Below, piece after piece: positions 1-8,537 of a stretch of 64,000 nucleotides of DNA. The notes beneath the pieces were generated by a model. It saw nothing but the letters and a program-made list of their open reading frames with translations. It ran no database searches and was not told the DNA's origin. Origin of the DNA: Castellaniella hirudinis (GTDB lineage Bacteria > Pseudomonadota > Gammaproteobacteria > Burkholderiales > Burkholderiaceae_B). The stretch spans positions 124,001 to 188,000 of the forward strand of contig NZ_JBHSDY010000006.1 in the NCBI RefSeq assembly GCF_042651965.1, written 5' to 3'. Position numbers and translations under genes: made by a program. Numbering within the stretch: position 1 is the stretch's first letter; each line of letters begins with the position of its first letter.

Positions 1-40
1 GGGCCGCCTGTCCCCCTTTCCGCCGACGGAGGTTTCCGCC

Positions 41-895
41 ATGTCTTTGTCCACTCTTGTTCGCATCGGCGCCCGGCGCGGCCGGCTGGCCGGTCTGATG
101 CTGGTCCTGGCCCTGGGCATCGGCGCGCCGCCCATGGTCTCCGCCCAGCAGGCGCCGACGTCCGATTGGTGGTCGGCCATCCGCCGCGATGATCTGTCCA
201 CCGTGCAGGGCCTGCTGCTGCGCCACACTGACCCGAACGCGTTCAACACCCTGGGCAACCCCGCACTGACCCAGGCGGCGCGCGACCAGTCCTGGAAGGT
301 GTTCGACGCCTTGCGCGCGGCCCCCGGCGTGCAGATCGACGCGCCCAATGCGCGCGATGAAACGGCGCTGATGTACCTGTGCATCCTGGGCCAGACTGAC
401 CGGGCCCGGACGCTGATCGCGGCGGGCGCCCAGATCAACCGCCTGGGCTGGACGCCCTTGCACTACGCCGCGTCCAAGGCGCAGATGGAGACGGCCCGCA
501 TGCTGATCGAACGCGGCGCCATCATCAATGCGCCGGGCCCCGACGGCACCACGCCGCTGATGATGGCCGCCCTGTCCGGCAAGCCGGAGATCGTCCGCCT
601 GCTGCTGGAACACGGCGCTGATCCCACCATGTTCAATGCCGCCCACGAGACGGCTGCGGACTGGGCGCGGAAGAACAACCATGCGTCCTTGGCCGATGGC
701 CTGGACCAGGTTGCCGCCCAAAGAGCACAAGGCCGCCAGGGCGGGGCGGCAGGGGCCGCATCAGCGGGGGCCGCGCCCGCGCAAGCGCCGTCCGCAGCCG
801 CTTCCCCGGCGTCCGGCCGGGGCGCGGAAGATGCGTCCTCGTTCTCGCGCTACTTCGACCTGGGTCGTTTCGAGGATACGGCGCCGGGCAAGTAA
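41..895 (+). CDS. secreted ankyrin-repeat protein
   Basis: The 284-residue product starts with an arginine-rich N-terminus and a hydrophobic segment (about residues 16-35) ending VSA, which reads as a cleavable signal peptide. Ankyrin-type repeats follow from about residue 43 to 220; the clearest units are GWTPLHYAA (136-144) and TTPLMMAALSG (170-180), each followed by a second helix ending in LLLEHGADP-like turns. The last 60 residues are an Ala/Gly/Pro-rich linker and a short tail containing YFDLGRFED. A good Shine-Dalgarno (GGAGG) sits about 8 bases before the ATG. Periplasmic ankyrin proteins usually act as protein-binding scaffolds; in some bacteria they sit near catalases, but no such neighbour is visible here. 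It converges on cysA. Partner and function are unknown. Confidence 0.85.
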   Translation: MSLSTLVRIGARRGRLAGLMLVLALGIGAPPMVSAQQAPTSDWWSAIRRDDLSTVQGLLLRHTDPNAFNTLGNPALTQAARDQSWKVFDALRAAPGVQIDAPNARDETALMYLCILGQTDRARTLIAAGAQINRLGWTPLHYAASKAQMETARMLIERGAIINAPGPDGTTPLMMAALSGKPEIVRLLLEHGADPTMFNAAHETAADWARKNNHASLADGLDQVAAQRAQGRQGGAAGAASAGAAPAQAPSAAASPASGRGAEDASSFSRYFDLGRFEDTAPGK

Positions 896-924
896 GGCGA
901 CGGCTCGGCGGCCGACGCCGTGTC

Positions 925-1992
925 CTAGTTCAAGAACACCCGCGCCTGCCGGGGCCGGGCGACGAAGCGCTGGTGGCCCTGCGCCCGGATCCGGTCGAAT
1001 TCCAGGCTGGGCATGACCACCTCGATGATTTCCTGGGTGTCCTCGCGCCGCAGCTCCAGTTGCGCCAGCGGCCCGAAGGCGTGCGCCCGCTGCAGATTCA
1101 CCAGCAGGCCCTGGTCCGCGGAAGAGCCTGCCGGCAGCGGCTCGATCTGGATGTCATGCGGCCGGACGTAGGCCGTCCCCGCCGCGTCGGCCGCGCCCTC
1201 CAGGCCCGGCATCTCGATGGCCGCGCCCCCCGTGTGCAAGCGCCCGTCGCGCACCCGGCCCTGGAACAGATTCACATGTCCCAGGAAGCCGTAGACAAAG
1301 GCCGTTTCCGGCGTGTCGTACACCGCCTGCGGCGCGCCTTGCTGCTCGACCCGGCCCTTGTTCATGATGACGACCTCGTCGGCGACCTCCAGGGCTTCTT
1401 CCTGGTCGTGCGTGACGAACAGGCTGGTCATGTGCAGTTCGTCGTGCAGGCGGCGCAGCCAGCGCCGCAGTTCCTTGCGGACCTTGGCGTCCAGCGCGCC
1501 AAAAGGCTCATCGAGCAGCAGCACGCGCGGCTCCACCGCCAGGGCGCGCGCCAGGGCGATGCGCTGGCGCTGCCCGCCCGACAGGGCCGCCGGCCGGCGG
1601 TCGGCCAGCCAGTCCAGTTGCACCAGCTCCAGCAACCCCATGACTTTTTCGCGGATCCGGCGCTCGTCCGGCCGCCGGCCGCGCGGCTTGACGCGCAGGC
1701 CGAAGGCCACGTTCTCGAACACCGTCATGTGCTTGAACAAGGCGTAGTGCTGAAACACGAAACCGACCTGCCGCTGGCGCACGTGCGTGCGGGACGCATC
1801 CTGGCCTTCGAGCAGCACCTGGCCCGTGTCGGGATGCTCCAGGCCGGCGATGATGCGCAGCAGCGTGGTCTTGCCGCACCCCGACGGCCCCAGCAAGGCG
1901 GTCAGCTTGCCGTCCGGAAAGGCCAGGGATACGTCATCCAGCGCCGTGAACGCGCCGAACTGCTTGTGGATGTGGCGGACTTCGATGCTCAT
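925..1992 (-). CDS. cysA: sulfate/thiosulfate ABC transporter ATP-binding protein CysA
   Basis: This 355-residue ATPase powers the sulfate/thiosulfate importer. It has a Walker A (GPSGCGKTT, about residues 35-43), the ABC signature LSGGQRQR, Walker B with LLLDEPFGALD, and a switch histidine in FVTHDQEEA. The roughly 120-residue C-terminal part is the regulatory TOBE-like domain typical of the CysA/MalK group. An in-frame reading continues upstream, but the ATG at 1992 is the right start: it gives MSIEVRHI, the usual CysA N-terminus, and overlaps the cysW stop by 4 bases (ATGA), which implies translational coupling. It is the last gene of sbp-cysT-cysW-cysA. Confidence 0.95.
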   Translation of the reverse strand: MSIEVRHIHKQFGAFTALDDVSLAFPDGKLTALLGPSGCGKTTLLRIIAGLEHPDTGQVLLEGQDASRTHVRQRQVGFVFQHYALFKHMTVFENVAFGLRVKPRGRRPDERRIREKVMGLLELVQLDWLADRRPAALSGGQRQRIALARALAVEPRVLLLDEPFGALDAKVRKELRRWLRRLHDELHMTSLFVTHDQEEALEVADEVVIMNKGRVEQQGAPQAVYDTPETAFVYGFLGHVNLFQGRVRDGRLHTGGAAIEMPGLEGAADAAGTAYVRPHDIQIEPLPAGSSADQGLLVNLQRAHAFGPLAQLELRREDTQEIIEVVMPSLEFDRIRAQGHQRFVARPRQARVFLN

Positions 1993-2879
1993 GAGGCGTG
2001 CTCCGATACGGTTCGAGCGGCCTGGGCGCGCAGGCGCCATTCGGCCAGGGACTTCAGGGCCAGCGTCAGCAAGGCCAATAACGCCAGCAGCGAGGCCACC
2101 GAAAAGGCAGCCGCGAAGTGGTATTCGTTGTAGAGGATTTCCACGTGCAGGGGCAGGGTGTTGGTCAGGCCGCGAATATGGCCCGACACCACCGACACCG
2201 CGCCGAATTCCCCCATGGCGCGCGCATTGCACAGGATCACGCCGTAGAACAGCCCCCAGCGGATATTGGGCAGCGTGACGTGCCAGAAGACGCGCCAGCC
2301 CGAGGCGCCCAGCACGATGGCGGCTTCCTCTTCTTCACAGCCTTGCGACTGCATCAGCGGGATCAGCTCGCGCGCCACGAAAGGCACGGTGACGAAGACC
2401 GTGGCCAGCACGATGCCCGGCACGGCGAACAGGATCTGGACATTGTGCGCCTGCAGCCAGGGGCCGAACCAGCCCTGGGCGCCGAACATCAGCACGTAGA
2501 TCAGGCCGGCAATCACGGGAGACACGGAAAAGGGCAGGTCGATCAGGGTGATGAGCAGGTTCTTGCCCCGGAACTCGAAGCGGGTGACGGCCCAGGCCGC
2601 GCAGACCCCGAACACTAGGTTCAGCGGCACGGCAATCCCGGCCGCGATCAGCGTCAGACGGATCGCCGCCCGGGCGTCAGGCTCGGTGACGGCCGCCACG
2701 CAGGCTTCCCAGCCCTTGCCCAGGGCCTGGTGAAAGACCGCCGCCAGCGGGACGAACAGGAACAGGAACAGGAAGGCAAACGCCGTTCCCATCAGCACCC
2801 GCCGGGCGAGTCGGCCTTCGGTGGCCGGCCGCGCAGCGGCAGCGGCTTGGGGCAATGAATCAAAAGCGATGGTCGTCAT
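1989..2879 (-). CDS. cysW: sulfate ABC transporter permease CysW
   Basis: This 296-residue inner-membrane permease forms half of the sulfate channel. The N-terminus is cytoplasmic, with a first membrane segment at about residues 28-50 (rich in FLFLF), followed by five or so further helices. The binding-protein-dependent permease loop (EEEEAAIVLGASGWRVFWHVTLPNI) that docks on the ATPase is present around residues 183-207. The phrase ARAMGEFGAVSVVSGHI is typical of CysW. It starts 18 bases after the cysT stop and overlaps cysA by 4 bases. Length is normal for the family. Confidence 0.95.
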   Translation of the reverse strand: MTTIAFDSLPQAAAAARPATEGRLARRVLMGTAFAFLFLFLFVPLAAVFHQALGKGWEACVAAVTEPDARAAIRLTLIAAGIAVPLNLVFGVCAAWAVTRFEFRGKNLLITLIDLPFSVSPVIAGLIYVLMFGAQGWFGPWLQAHNVQILFAVPGIVLATVFVTVPFVARELIPLMQSQGCEEEEAAIVLGASGWRVFWHVTLPNIRWGLFYGVILCNARAMGEFGAVSVVSGHIRGLTNTLPLHVEILYNEYHFAAAFSVASLLALLALLTLALKSLAEWRLRAQAARTVSEHAS

Positions 2880-2897
2880 GGATACGGAACACTCGTG

Positions 2898-3752
2898 TCA
2901 GGCCCGGCCGGTCGAACGGCGGCGCACCCAGGCTTGCAGCAGGTTGATGGCCAGCAGCATCAAAAAGGAAATCCCCAGCATCACCACGGCGATGGCCGTG
3001 GCGCCCGCGTAGTCGTACTGTTCCAGCTTGGTGACGATCAGCAGCGGTGCGATTTCCGAGACCATCGGCATATTGCCGGCGATGAAGATCACCGAGCCGT
3101 ATTCACCGGCCGCACGCGCAAAAGCCAGGGCGAAACCCGTCAGCAAGGCCGGCAGGATCGCGGGGAACACCACGCGGACGAAGACCTGCACGCGCGAAGC
3201 CCCCAGGCTGCTGGCGGCCTCCTCGTATTCGGGCGCCATGTCCTCCAGCACCGGCTGGACGGTGCGCACCACGAAGGGCAGGCCGATGAAGATCAAGGCC
3301 ACCACCACCCCCAGCGGCTTGAAGGCCACCTGGATGCCCAGCGGCGCCAGCAGCCCGCCCAGCCAGCCTGTGGGCGCGTACAGGGCGGTCAGGGCGATCC
3401 CGGCCACGGCCGTCGGCAAGGCGAAAGGCAGGTCCACCAGGGCGTCGATCAGCCGCTTGCCGGGGAATGCGTAGCGCGCCAGCACCCAGGCCACGATGCC
3501 GCCGAACACCGCATTCACGGCCGCCGCCAGCAGCGCAGCGCCGAAGCTCAGGCGGTACGAGGCCAGCACCCGGGGCGCGGTGACCGCTTTCCAGAACGCC
3601 TCCGCGCTCAGGGTCGAGGCCGTCAGGAATGCCGCCGAGAGCGGCAGCAGGACCACCAGGCACAGATAGGTCAGCGTCAGGCCCAGCGTCAGGTTGCGGC
3701 CGGGCAGGACCGGGGACGCGATGGGGACGGACGGTGCGAGCGTCGTGGACAT
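2898..3752 (-). CDS. cysT: sulfate ABC transporter permease CysT
   Basis: This 284-residue permease pairs with CysW. Six hydrophobic segments can be traced, beginning at about residue 25 (TLGLTLTYLCLVVLLPL). The coupling loop EEAASSLGASRVQVFVRVVFPAI lies near residues 178-200. The sequence ARAAGEYGSVIFIAGNMP is a close match to CysT/CysU proteins. The gene follows sbp with only 3 bases between them, and cysW follows after 18 bases, so all four genes should be one transcript. The symbol cysU is also used for this gene. Confidence 0.95.
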   Translation of the reverse strand: MSTTLAPSVPIASPVLPGRNLTLGLTLTYLCLVVLLPLSAAFLTASTLSAEAFWKAVTAPRVLASYRLSFGAALLAAAVNAVFGGIVAWVLARYAFPGKRLIDALVDLPFALPTAVAGIALTALYAPTGWLGGLLAPLGIQVAFKPLGVVVALIFIGLPFVVRTVQPVLEDMAPEYEEAASSLGASRVQVFVRVVFPAILPALLTGFALAFARAAGEYGSVIFIAGNMPMVSEIAPLLIVTKLEQYDYAGATAIAVVMLGISFLMLLAINLLQAWVRRRSTGRA

Positions 3753-3755
3753 GGG

Positions 3756-4769
3756 CTATTGCGCGCTCGGCTGGTAGATCTGGTCGAACACGCCGCCGTC
3801 CGCGAAGTGCGTCTTCTGCGCTTCGGCCCAGCTTGGCGCCACGTCCGTCAGGGTGAACAGCGCAATGTGGGGAAACTGTCCCGCATGCCGCTCGGCGACC
3901 GCCTTCAGCGTGGGCCGGTAGTGGTGCTGCGCCGCGATCTCCTGGCCGGCCTCGGAATACAGATAGTCCAGGTAGGCCTGCGCCACGGCGCGCCTGCCCC
4001 GAGCGTCGACCACCTTGTCCACCACGGCGACGGGCGGTTCGGCCAGGATGCTGACCGAGGGCACGACGATGTCCGCCTTGTCGGGCCCCAGTTCCCGGAT
4101 CGCCAGAAAGGCTTCGTTTTCCCAGGCCAGCAGCACGTCGCCGATGCCGCGCTCGATGAAGGTCGTGGTCGACCCCCGGGCGCCCGAATCCAGCACCGGC
4201 ACCTGGCGGTAGAGCTTGCCCACGAAGTCACGCGCTTTTGTTTCGTCGCCGCCGGGCTGGCGCAGGGCGTAGCCCCAGGCCGCCAGGTAGTTCCAGCGCG
4301 CGCCGCCGGAGGTCTTGGGATTGGGGGTGATGACCTGCACGCCCGGCTTGATCAGATCGCCCCAGTCGTGGATGCCCTTGGGATTGCCCTTGCGCACCAG
4401 AAAGACGATGGTGGAGGTGTAGGGCGCGCTGTTCAGCGGGTTTTGCTGCTGCCAGTCCGGGCGGATCGCGCCGCGCGCGGCGATGGCGTCGATGTCCGGC
4501 GCCAGCGCCAGGGTCACCACGTCGGCCTGCAGACCGTCGATCACCGAACGCGCCTGCTTGCCCGAGCCGCCATGCGATTGGCGGATCGTGACGTGATCGC
4601 CGGTCTTGTCCTGCCAGTACTTGGCGAATGCCGTGTTATAGGCCTGATACAGTTCCCGCGTGGGGTCGTAGGACACATTCAGCAGGGTGACGTCGGCGGC
4701 GTGCGCGGCGCCTGCCAGGCTCAACGCAGCGGCCAGGGCAAACAGGCGCGGCGGGAATCGGAATCGCAT
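3756..4769 (-). CDS. sbp: periplasmic sulfate-binding protein
   Basis: This 337-residue protein captures sulfate (or thiosulfate) in the periplasm for CysTWA. A signal peptide ends at about residue 24 (AAHA followed by ADVTLLNVSYDPTRE, the conserved mature start of the Sbp/CysP family). Other family marks are the QSHGGSGKQARSVIDGL ligand-site segment, ADVVTLALAPDID, and NPKTSGGARWNYLAAWG. It is the first gene of the operon, so the promoter should lie in the 136 bases upstream (4770-4905). I could not pick out a convincing CysB site there. Sbp and CysP cannot be separated by reading alone; Sbp is favoured because no CysP-type context is present. Confidence 0.93.
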   Translation of the reverse strand: MRFRFPPRLFALAAALSLAGAAHAADVTLLNVSYDPTRELYQAYNTAFAKYWQDKTGDHVTIRQSHGGSGKQARSVIDGLQADVVTLALAPDIDAIAARGAIRPDWQQQNPLNSAPYTSTIVFLVRKGNPKGIHDWGDLIKPGVQVITPNPKTSGGARWNYLAAWGYALRQPGGDETKARDFVGKLYRQVPVLDSGARGSTTTFIERGIGDVLLAWENEAFLAIRELGPDKADIVVPSVSILAEPPVAVVDKVVDARGRRAVAQAYLDYLYSEAGQEIAAQHHYRPTLKAVAERHAGQFPHIALFTLTDVAPSWAEAQKTHFADGGVFDQIYQPSAQ

Positions 4770-4861
4770 GAAAAGGACCTCGTCGTGATGCGTGAATCAA
4801 GGCATCAGCTTAAAGAGATCCTTTTCAAAGCCGAACGAATCGTTTTGTCCAACGATATGAA

Positions 4862-4880
4862 CGCCGCACATTATGCGGCG
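4862..4880 (-). terminator. possible stem-loop at the end of the lipoprotein gene
   Basis: A 7-base perfect inverted repeat (CGCCGCA / TGCGGCG) with a 5-base loop lies 25 bases past the stop of the lipoprotein gene, before the sbp promoter region. There is no run of T after it on either strand, so it may be a weak or Rho-assisted terminator. Confidence 0.4.
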
Positions 4881-4905
4881 CTGCTATATGCGTATGTGTG
4901 TCTGC

Positions 4906-5754
4906 CTAAGACGTCGGCGGCAGAAACTGCGGGCGCAGGATGTCCCGCAGGCGGTCGTAGGGGATCAGCAGTTCCGGCTGCCCCCAGGCGTAGGGCGCGA
5001 TTTCGTAGGGCTGGTACTTGACCAGCACACCCAGGTCGGTCAGCCCCACATTGTCGCTGGGGGCAAAGGGCCACATGCGGTTGAAATTGTCCCGGTTGTC
5101 GATGGCGTCGGCATGCTGGTCCAGCCAGCGGGCGTGTTCGGCGCGCAAGGCCGCGTCGAAGGCCGGGCGGGCGCCCGGCGCCAGCAGATTGTCGATCGTC
5201 AGGGCTTTTTCGGCCGTATTGTCCCAATTCAGCAATTGCGATCCGGCCATGCCGTGGGCCATGCCCGTGCGGTACTGGCCCGCGTCCAGTTCAACCACGG
5301 TCAGGCGCTCGTTGCGGTAACGCGTCCGGGCGCTCAACTGGACCTCGTCGCGGGACTCGGCGGTCTTCCAGTAATAAGCCTCGAAACCGTCCAGCGTGTC
5401 GTAGGGCGCGGCGCTTTGCGCATCGACCCAGGTCATGGCCGCCAAGGCGTGGTCGACCAGTCCCGTCAAGCGGGGATGTCCGGGGAACGCCAGGGAATCG
5501 ACCGTCAGCTTCGGGCATTCGCCCTGGCAGCCCGGCCGGGTGCGCGACCATTTCACCGGTTGCGTGAACAGCCCGTCCCGGCTGGTCTGCTGATCGAGCT
5601 GGGCCGGCACCAGGCTGAGATTGTCCTGGGGACCGCTGGCGCAACCACCCAGGACCAGGACCAGGACCAGGACCAGCGCCAGGGCGGGCAGGGCGGTGCG
5701 CCCGTAAAACGGCGGGCGGGGTTCGGACGGCGAGTGCATCGGCATGGGGCTCAT
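4906..5754 (-). CDS. lipoprotein with a DUF3298 (RsiV-like) domain
   Basis: The 282-residue product is an exported lipoprotein: a short polar start, a hydrophobic stretch of repeated Leu-Val, then a lipobox ending LGGC. The C-terminal half carries the DUF3298/RsiV-type fold, ending with VKYQPYEIAPYAWG, the most conserved line of that family. RsiV in Bacillus binds lysozyme as an anti-sigma factor, but most Gram-negative members are stand-alone periplasmic lipoproteins of unknown role; no sigma factor gene is adjacent here. The ATG at 5754 is chosen because it places the hydrophobic core correctly; the reading frame remains open for another 38 codons upstream without a sensible signal. The gene is divergent from arsC. 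Confidence 0.75.
   Translation of the reverse strand: MSPMPMHSPSEPRPPFYGRTALPALALVLVLVLVLGGCASGPQDNLSLVPAQLDQQTSRDGLFTQPVKWSRTRPGCQGECPKLTVDSLAFPGHPRLTGLVDHALAAMTWVDAQSAAPYDTLDGFEAYYWKTAESRDEVQLSARTRYRNERLTVVELDAGQYRTGMAHGMAGSQLLNWDNTAEKALTIDNLLAPGARPAFDAALRAEHARWLDQHADAIDNRDNFNRMWPFAPSDNVGLTDLGVLVKYQPYEIAPYAWGQPELLIPYDRLRDILRPQFLPPTS
5651..5674. repeat. four tandem AGGACC hexamers inside a signal peptide
   Basis: Four exact copies of a 6-base unit run head to tail, with one degenerate copy (AGCGCC) after them. They lie in the coding sequence of the lipoprotein and encode the alternating Leu-Val core of its signal peptide. Gain or loss of a unit would change the hydrophobic core by two residues without shifting the frame. 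Confidence 0.9.
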
Positions 5755-5850
5755 CGACTGGGTGTCATGCGGTATTCGGGATCGTGCGCGGAAAGGGCAT
5801 TCCGCGCCGCCTGATCGTGGATAATAGGGGCTTTCCGTTGGGGAGCGCCC

Positions 5851-6195
5851 ATGATCAGAATCTACCACAACCCGCGTTGCAGCACGTCACGCAAAGCGCT
5901 CGAAACACTCCAGGCCACGGGGCGTTCCGTCGAGGTGGTCGAATATCTGCATGCCTTGCCGCCGCGCGCCGAACTGCGCGAGCTGATCCGGGCTGCGGGC
6001 CTGACGGTGCGCGCGGCCCTGCGCCCCAAAGAAGCGGCCTACGAGTCGCTGGGGCTGGCGGACGCGGCGCTGACGGACGAACAATTGCTCGACGCCATCG
6101 AGCAGCATCCCGTCCTGCTGAACCGGCCCTTTGTCGTGACGGACAAGGGCACGCGCCTGTGCCGCCCCTTCGAGACGATCCAGGACATCCTCTGA
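5851..6195 (+). CDS. arsC: ArsC-family arsenate reductase (glutaredoxin type)
   Basis: This 114-residue cytoplasmic protein belongs to the glutaredoxin-coupled ArsC/YffB-type family. The catalytic cysteine is at residue 10 in YHNPRCSTSRKAL, matching the HNPxCxTSRN line of ArsC. A conserved LNRPFVVTDKGTRLCRP block (residues 90-106) supplies the RP-type arginine that holds the oxyanion. It is slightly shorter than E. coli plasmid ArsC (141 residues), as is common for chromosomal homologues. The start has a good ribosome site (GGGGAG). It stands alone, divergent from the lipoprotein; the ArsB gene of the window is 18 kb away, so a direct role in arsenate resistance is plausible but not shown. 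Confidence 0.8.
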   Translation: MIRIYHNPRCSTSRKALETLQATGRSVEVVEYLHALPPRAELRELIRAAGLTVRAALRPKEAAYESLGLADAALTDEQLLDAIEQHPVLLNRPFVVTDKGTRLCRPFETIQDIL

Positions 6196-6262
6196 CCCGC
6201 TGCTGACTTCCCGGTCCGATTTCCCGACGAGCCGGCGCTTGCCGACATCCAACGAGGGCACC

Positions 6263-7045
6263 ATGTTCGATTTCATGTATGAATTGCCCGAATGGCTCAT
6301 GTTCGTCGTCTGCGTCCTGCTGGTGGGCTGCCTGTCCCTCGCCGCCGTCGCGCTGATGACGGCCTTGCGGCGCCTCTGGCCGACCGGCTCGCACGGCGCC
6401 AATATGATCGACACCATGCTGTCGGGCATCCTGCTGCCCACGGGGATCGTGATCGCTTTCGTGGCATCCGACATCTGGCAGCAGGACACCAAGGGCCGCG
6501 CCGCCGTCGAGCAGGAAGCCATTGCCGTGGCCGACGCGCTGCGCATCTCCAAATTCCTGCCGGCCGATCTGCGCGAACAGGTCACGGGGGTGCTTGACGA
6601 CTACATCCGCGAGGTCGTCGGGAACGAATGGGCGCTGATGGGTGAAGGCCAGGCAAGCCAGATCGCCGAAGATCAACTGGAAAGCCTGGTGGTCATCTCG
6701 GTGCGGATCGAAGCCGGCACCGACCAGATCGGCCTGCAACGCGCCGCCGAATCGCTGCGGCGCTACACGTCGAACATCGAAAGCGCGCGCAATCAGCGCC
6801 TGCTGGTTTCGCATGCCCGGGTCAAGATGACCAAATGGGTCACCGTGCTGGTGATGCTGTTCGTCGCCGCCTGCGTGCTGAGCGAACTGCACCGGACCAG
6901 ACGACGACCGCTGTGCCTGGCCTTGGGGCTGTTTTCCCTGGCTTTCGGCGCGACGCTCTACCTGATCACCTCGTACGACCGGCCCTTCACGGGCACCACC
7001 ATCATCGAGCCGACTTCGTTGTCGGTGCTGTTGGTCAGGGGATAG
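6263..7045 (+). CDS. DUF4239 (bestrophin-like) membrane protein
   Basis: The 260-residue protein has two hydrophobic segments near the N-terminus (about residues 8-32 and 46-68), a soluble alpha-helical middle and two more membrane segments near the C-terminus (about residues 190-235). This 2+2 topology and the central helix with a SARNQRLLVSHAR segment fit DUF4239, whose members are sometimes called bestrophin-like. No function is established for bacterial members. The ATG at 6263 is preferred over one 24 bases upstream because it follows an AGGG ribosome site and starts with MFDFMYELPEW. It is a single gene, converging on the sqr gene. Confidence 0.7.
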   Translation: MFDFMYELPEWLMFVVCVLLVGCLSLAAVALMTALRRLWPTGSHGANMIDTMLSGILLPTGIVIAFVASDIWQQDTKGRAAVEQEAIAVADALRISKFLPADLREQVTGVLDDYIREVVGNEWALMGEGQASQIAEDQLESLVVISVRIEAGTDQIGLQRAAESLRRYTSNIESARNQRLLVSHARVKMTKWVTVLVMLFVAACVLSELHRTRRRPLCLALGLFSLAFGATLYLITSYDRPFTGTTIIEPTSLSVLLVRG

Positions 7046-7065
7046 GGGCTCAGCCGCGGACATGA

Positions 7066-7107
7066 ACACGCCCCGGACCGCCGCTTGCGAGGCGATCCGG
7101 GGCGTGT
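7066..7107. terminator. long stem-loop between convergent genes
   Basis: A 12-base perfect inverted repeat (ACACGCCCCGGA / TCCGGGGCGTGT) encloses an 18-base loop, between the stop codons of the DUF4239 gene and sqr. It has no T run, but its position suggests a shared transcription end. Confidence 0.6.
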
Positions 7108-7132
7108 GCCGGGGATGCGTCGGGGCAGGGCG

Positions 7133-8392
7133 TCAGGGCTGGACCGAGGGCACGCCGGCCGGAAAGCGGCGCGTGCGGTGCGTCACCGGCAGGCCGCGGC
7201 CTTTCAGCAGGATGTTCCAGTAGAACCAGGGCATGAAACTGCGCTTGAGCCACCAGTAAGCACGGCGCGGCACACGCGGGTCGAAGGGGAAGCTGGGCGT
7301 GATCGTGCCGCCGTAGGTGAATTCAGCCAGCAGCACCTTGCCGCGCGAGGTCGTCAGCGGGCAGGCGGCGTAGCCGTCGTAGCTCTCGACGTTGCCCGCG
7401 CCGCGCAGCACGCTCAGCAGGTTCAGCGTCAGCACCGGGGACTGGCTCTTGATGGCGGCGGCCGTCTTGCTATTGGGCGTCGAGGTGCAATCCCCCAGAC
7501 CGAACACATTGGGATACCGGGTATGGCGCAGCGTGTGCTTGTCCACATCCAGCCAGCCGTTGGCGTCAGCCAGGGGGCTGTTGCGGATGAAGTCGGGCGC
7601 CCCTTGCGGCGGCACGACGTGCAGCAGGTCATAGGCGACTTCCTCGCGCACCTTTTCACCGTCCACCACGGACTCGAAGACGGCGATCTTGTCCTCGCCG
7701 CGCACCTGGACCAGGCTCTGGCCAAAGCGCGGCTGGGCATCGTAGGACGCCATGACCTTGTCCAGCGCCTGGGCGTAGAAGGGCACGCCGAAGACCGTCG
7801 CACCGGCCGTGCGGAACTGCAGGCTGTCGGCCTTCACGCCCCGGCGGCGAAACTCGTCGGCGGCCAGGTACAGGGCTTTTTGCGGCGCGCCCGGGCATTT
7901 CACCGCACCGGCCGGCTGGGTGAAGATCGCCGTGCCGCCCTGGAACTGGCGCACCAGTTCCCAGGTATAGGGCGCCAGATCGTAGCGGTAGTTGCTGGTC
8001 ACGCCGTTCTTGCCCAGGGCATCGGCCAGGCCGTCGATGGCGTTCCAGTCGATCTGGATGCCGGCGGCCACCACCAGATAGTCGTAGGCCACGCGGCTGC
8101 CATCGCCCAGCGCCACCTGGCGCTCGTCGGGCAGCAGGGCGGTCACGGCCTGCGCAATGTGGCGCACGCCGCCGGGGAGGCAGTCGTGCAGGGGGCGGCG
8201 GGTGTCCTCGGCTTTATACGCACCGCCGCCCACCAGGGTCCAGGCGGGCTGGTAATCGTGGTGGCTGGACGGATCGATGACGGCGATGTCCAGGTCGGGC
8301 TCGTGGCGCCGAAGCTGGGCAGCGACGGCGGTGCCGCCGGTGCCGGCGCCGACGATCACCACGGTATGTTTGCGGACGGATGCGTTGCTCAT
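7133..8392 (-). CDS. sqr: type II sulfide:quinone oxidoreductase
   Basis: The 419-residue flavoprotein should oxidise sulfide to protein-bound persulfide and pass electrons to quinone at the membrane surface. An FAD-binding Rossmann motif is at residues 12-20 (VIVGAGTGG). Two redox cysteines occupy the positions seen in type II (mitochondrial-like) SQR: Cys166 in VKCPGAPQK and Cys302 in GDCTSTPNSKTAAA. A third conserved block, YAACPLTT, lies near residue 341. The start at 8392 gives MSNASVRKH just before the FAD motif; an upstream in-frame ATG would add 19 unconserved residues. No persulfide dioxygenase or rhodanese gene is adjacent, so its partners must be elsewhere. Confidence 0.88.
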   Translation of the reverse strand: MSNASVRKHTVVIVGAGTGGTAVAAQLRRHEPDLDIAVIDPSSHHDYQPAWTLVGGGAYKAEDTRRPLHDCLPGGVRHIAQAVTALLPDERQVALGDGSRVAYDYLVVAAGIQIDWNAIDGLADALGKNGVTSNYRYDLAPYTWELVRQFQGGTAIFTQPAGAVKCPGAPQKALYLAADEFRRRGVKADSLQFRTAGATVFGVPFYAQALDKVMASYDAQPRFGQSLVQVRGEDKIAVFESVVDGEKVREEVAYDLLHVVPPQGAPDFIRNSPLADANGWLDVDKHTLRHTRYPNVFGLGDCTSTPNSKTAAAIKSQSPVLTLNLLSVLRGAGNVESYDGYAACPLTTSRGKVLLAEFTYGGTITPSFPFDPRVPRRAYWWLKRSFMPWFYWNILLKGRGLPVTHRTRRFPAGVPSVQP

Positions 8393-8537
8393 GAAAGCCT
8401 CGAATGGGTCGGATGGTGCCTGGGGCGAAGCGCCCTTAAGCACAGCCATTCTAGAGATCAGCGCTTTCAGAACGAACGACTGTTGGGCTATGTCTTTATG
8501 ACCCTCTCATCAAGAAACCGGACGGTTCTCATGGGTA

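Noticed and set aside
4770..4905. CysB site or sulfate-responsive element before sbp
   Set aside because: The region is AT-richer than average and must hold the promoter, but no sequence could be matched to a defined CysB site.
2895..5021. Very long open frame on the plus strand across cysT and sbp
   Set aside because: It is antisense to two well-conserved genes, low in sense-like composition (rich in Arg, Gly, Gln, His) and has no family likeness. GC-rich third positions create such frames.
5651..5674. Hexamer repeat as an on/off phase-variation switch
   Set aside because: The unit is a multiple of three, so copy number changes cannot shift the frame; only signal peptide length could vary.
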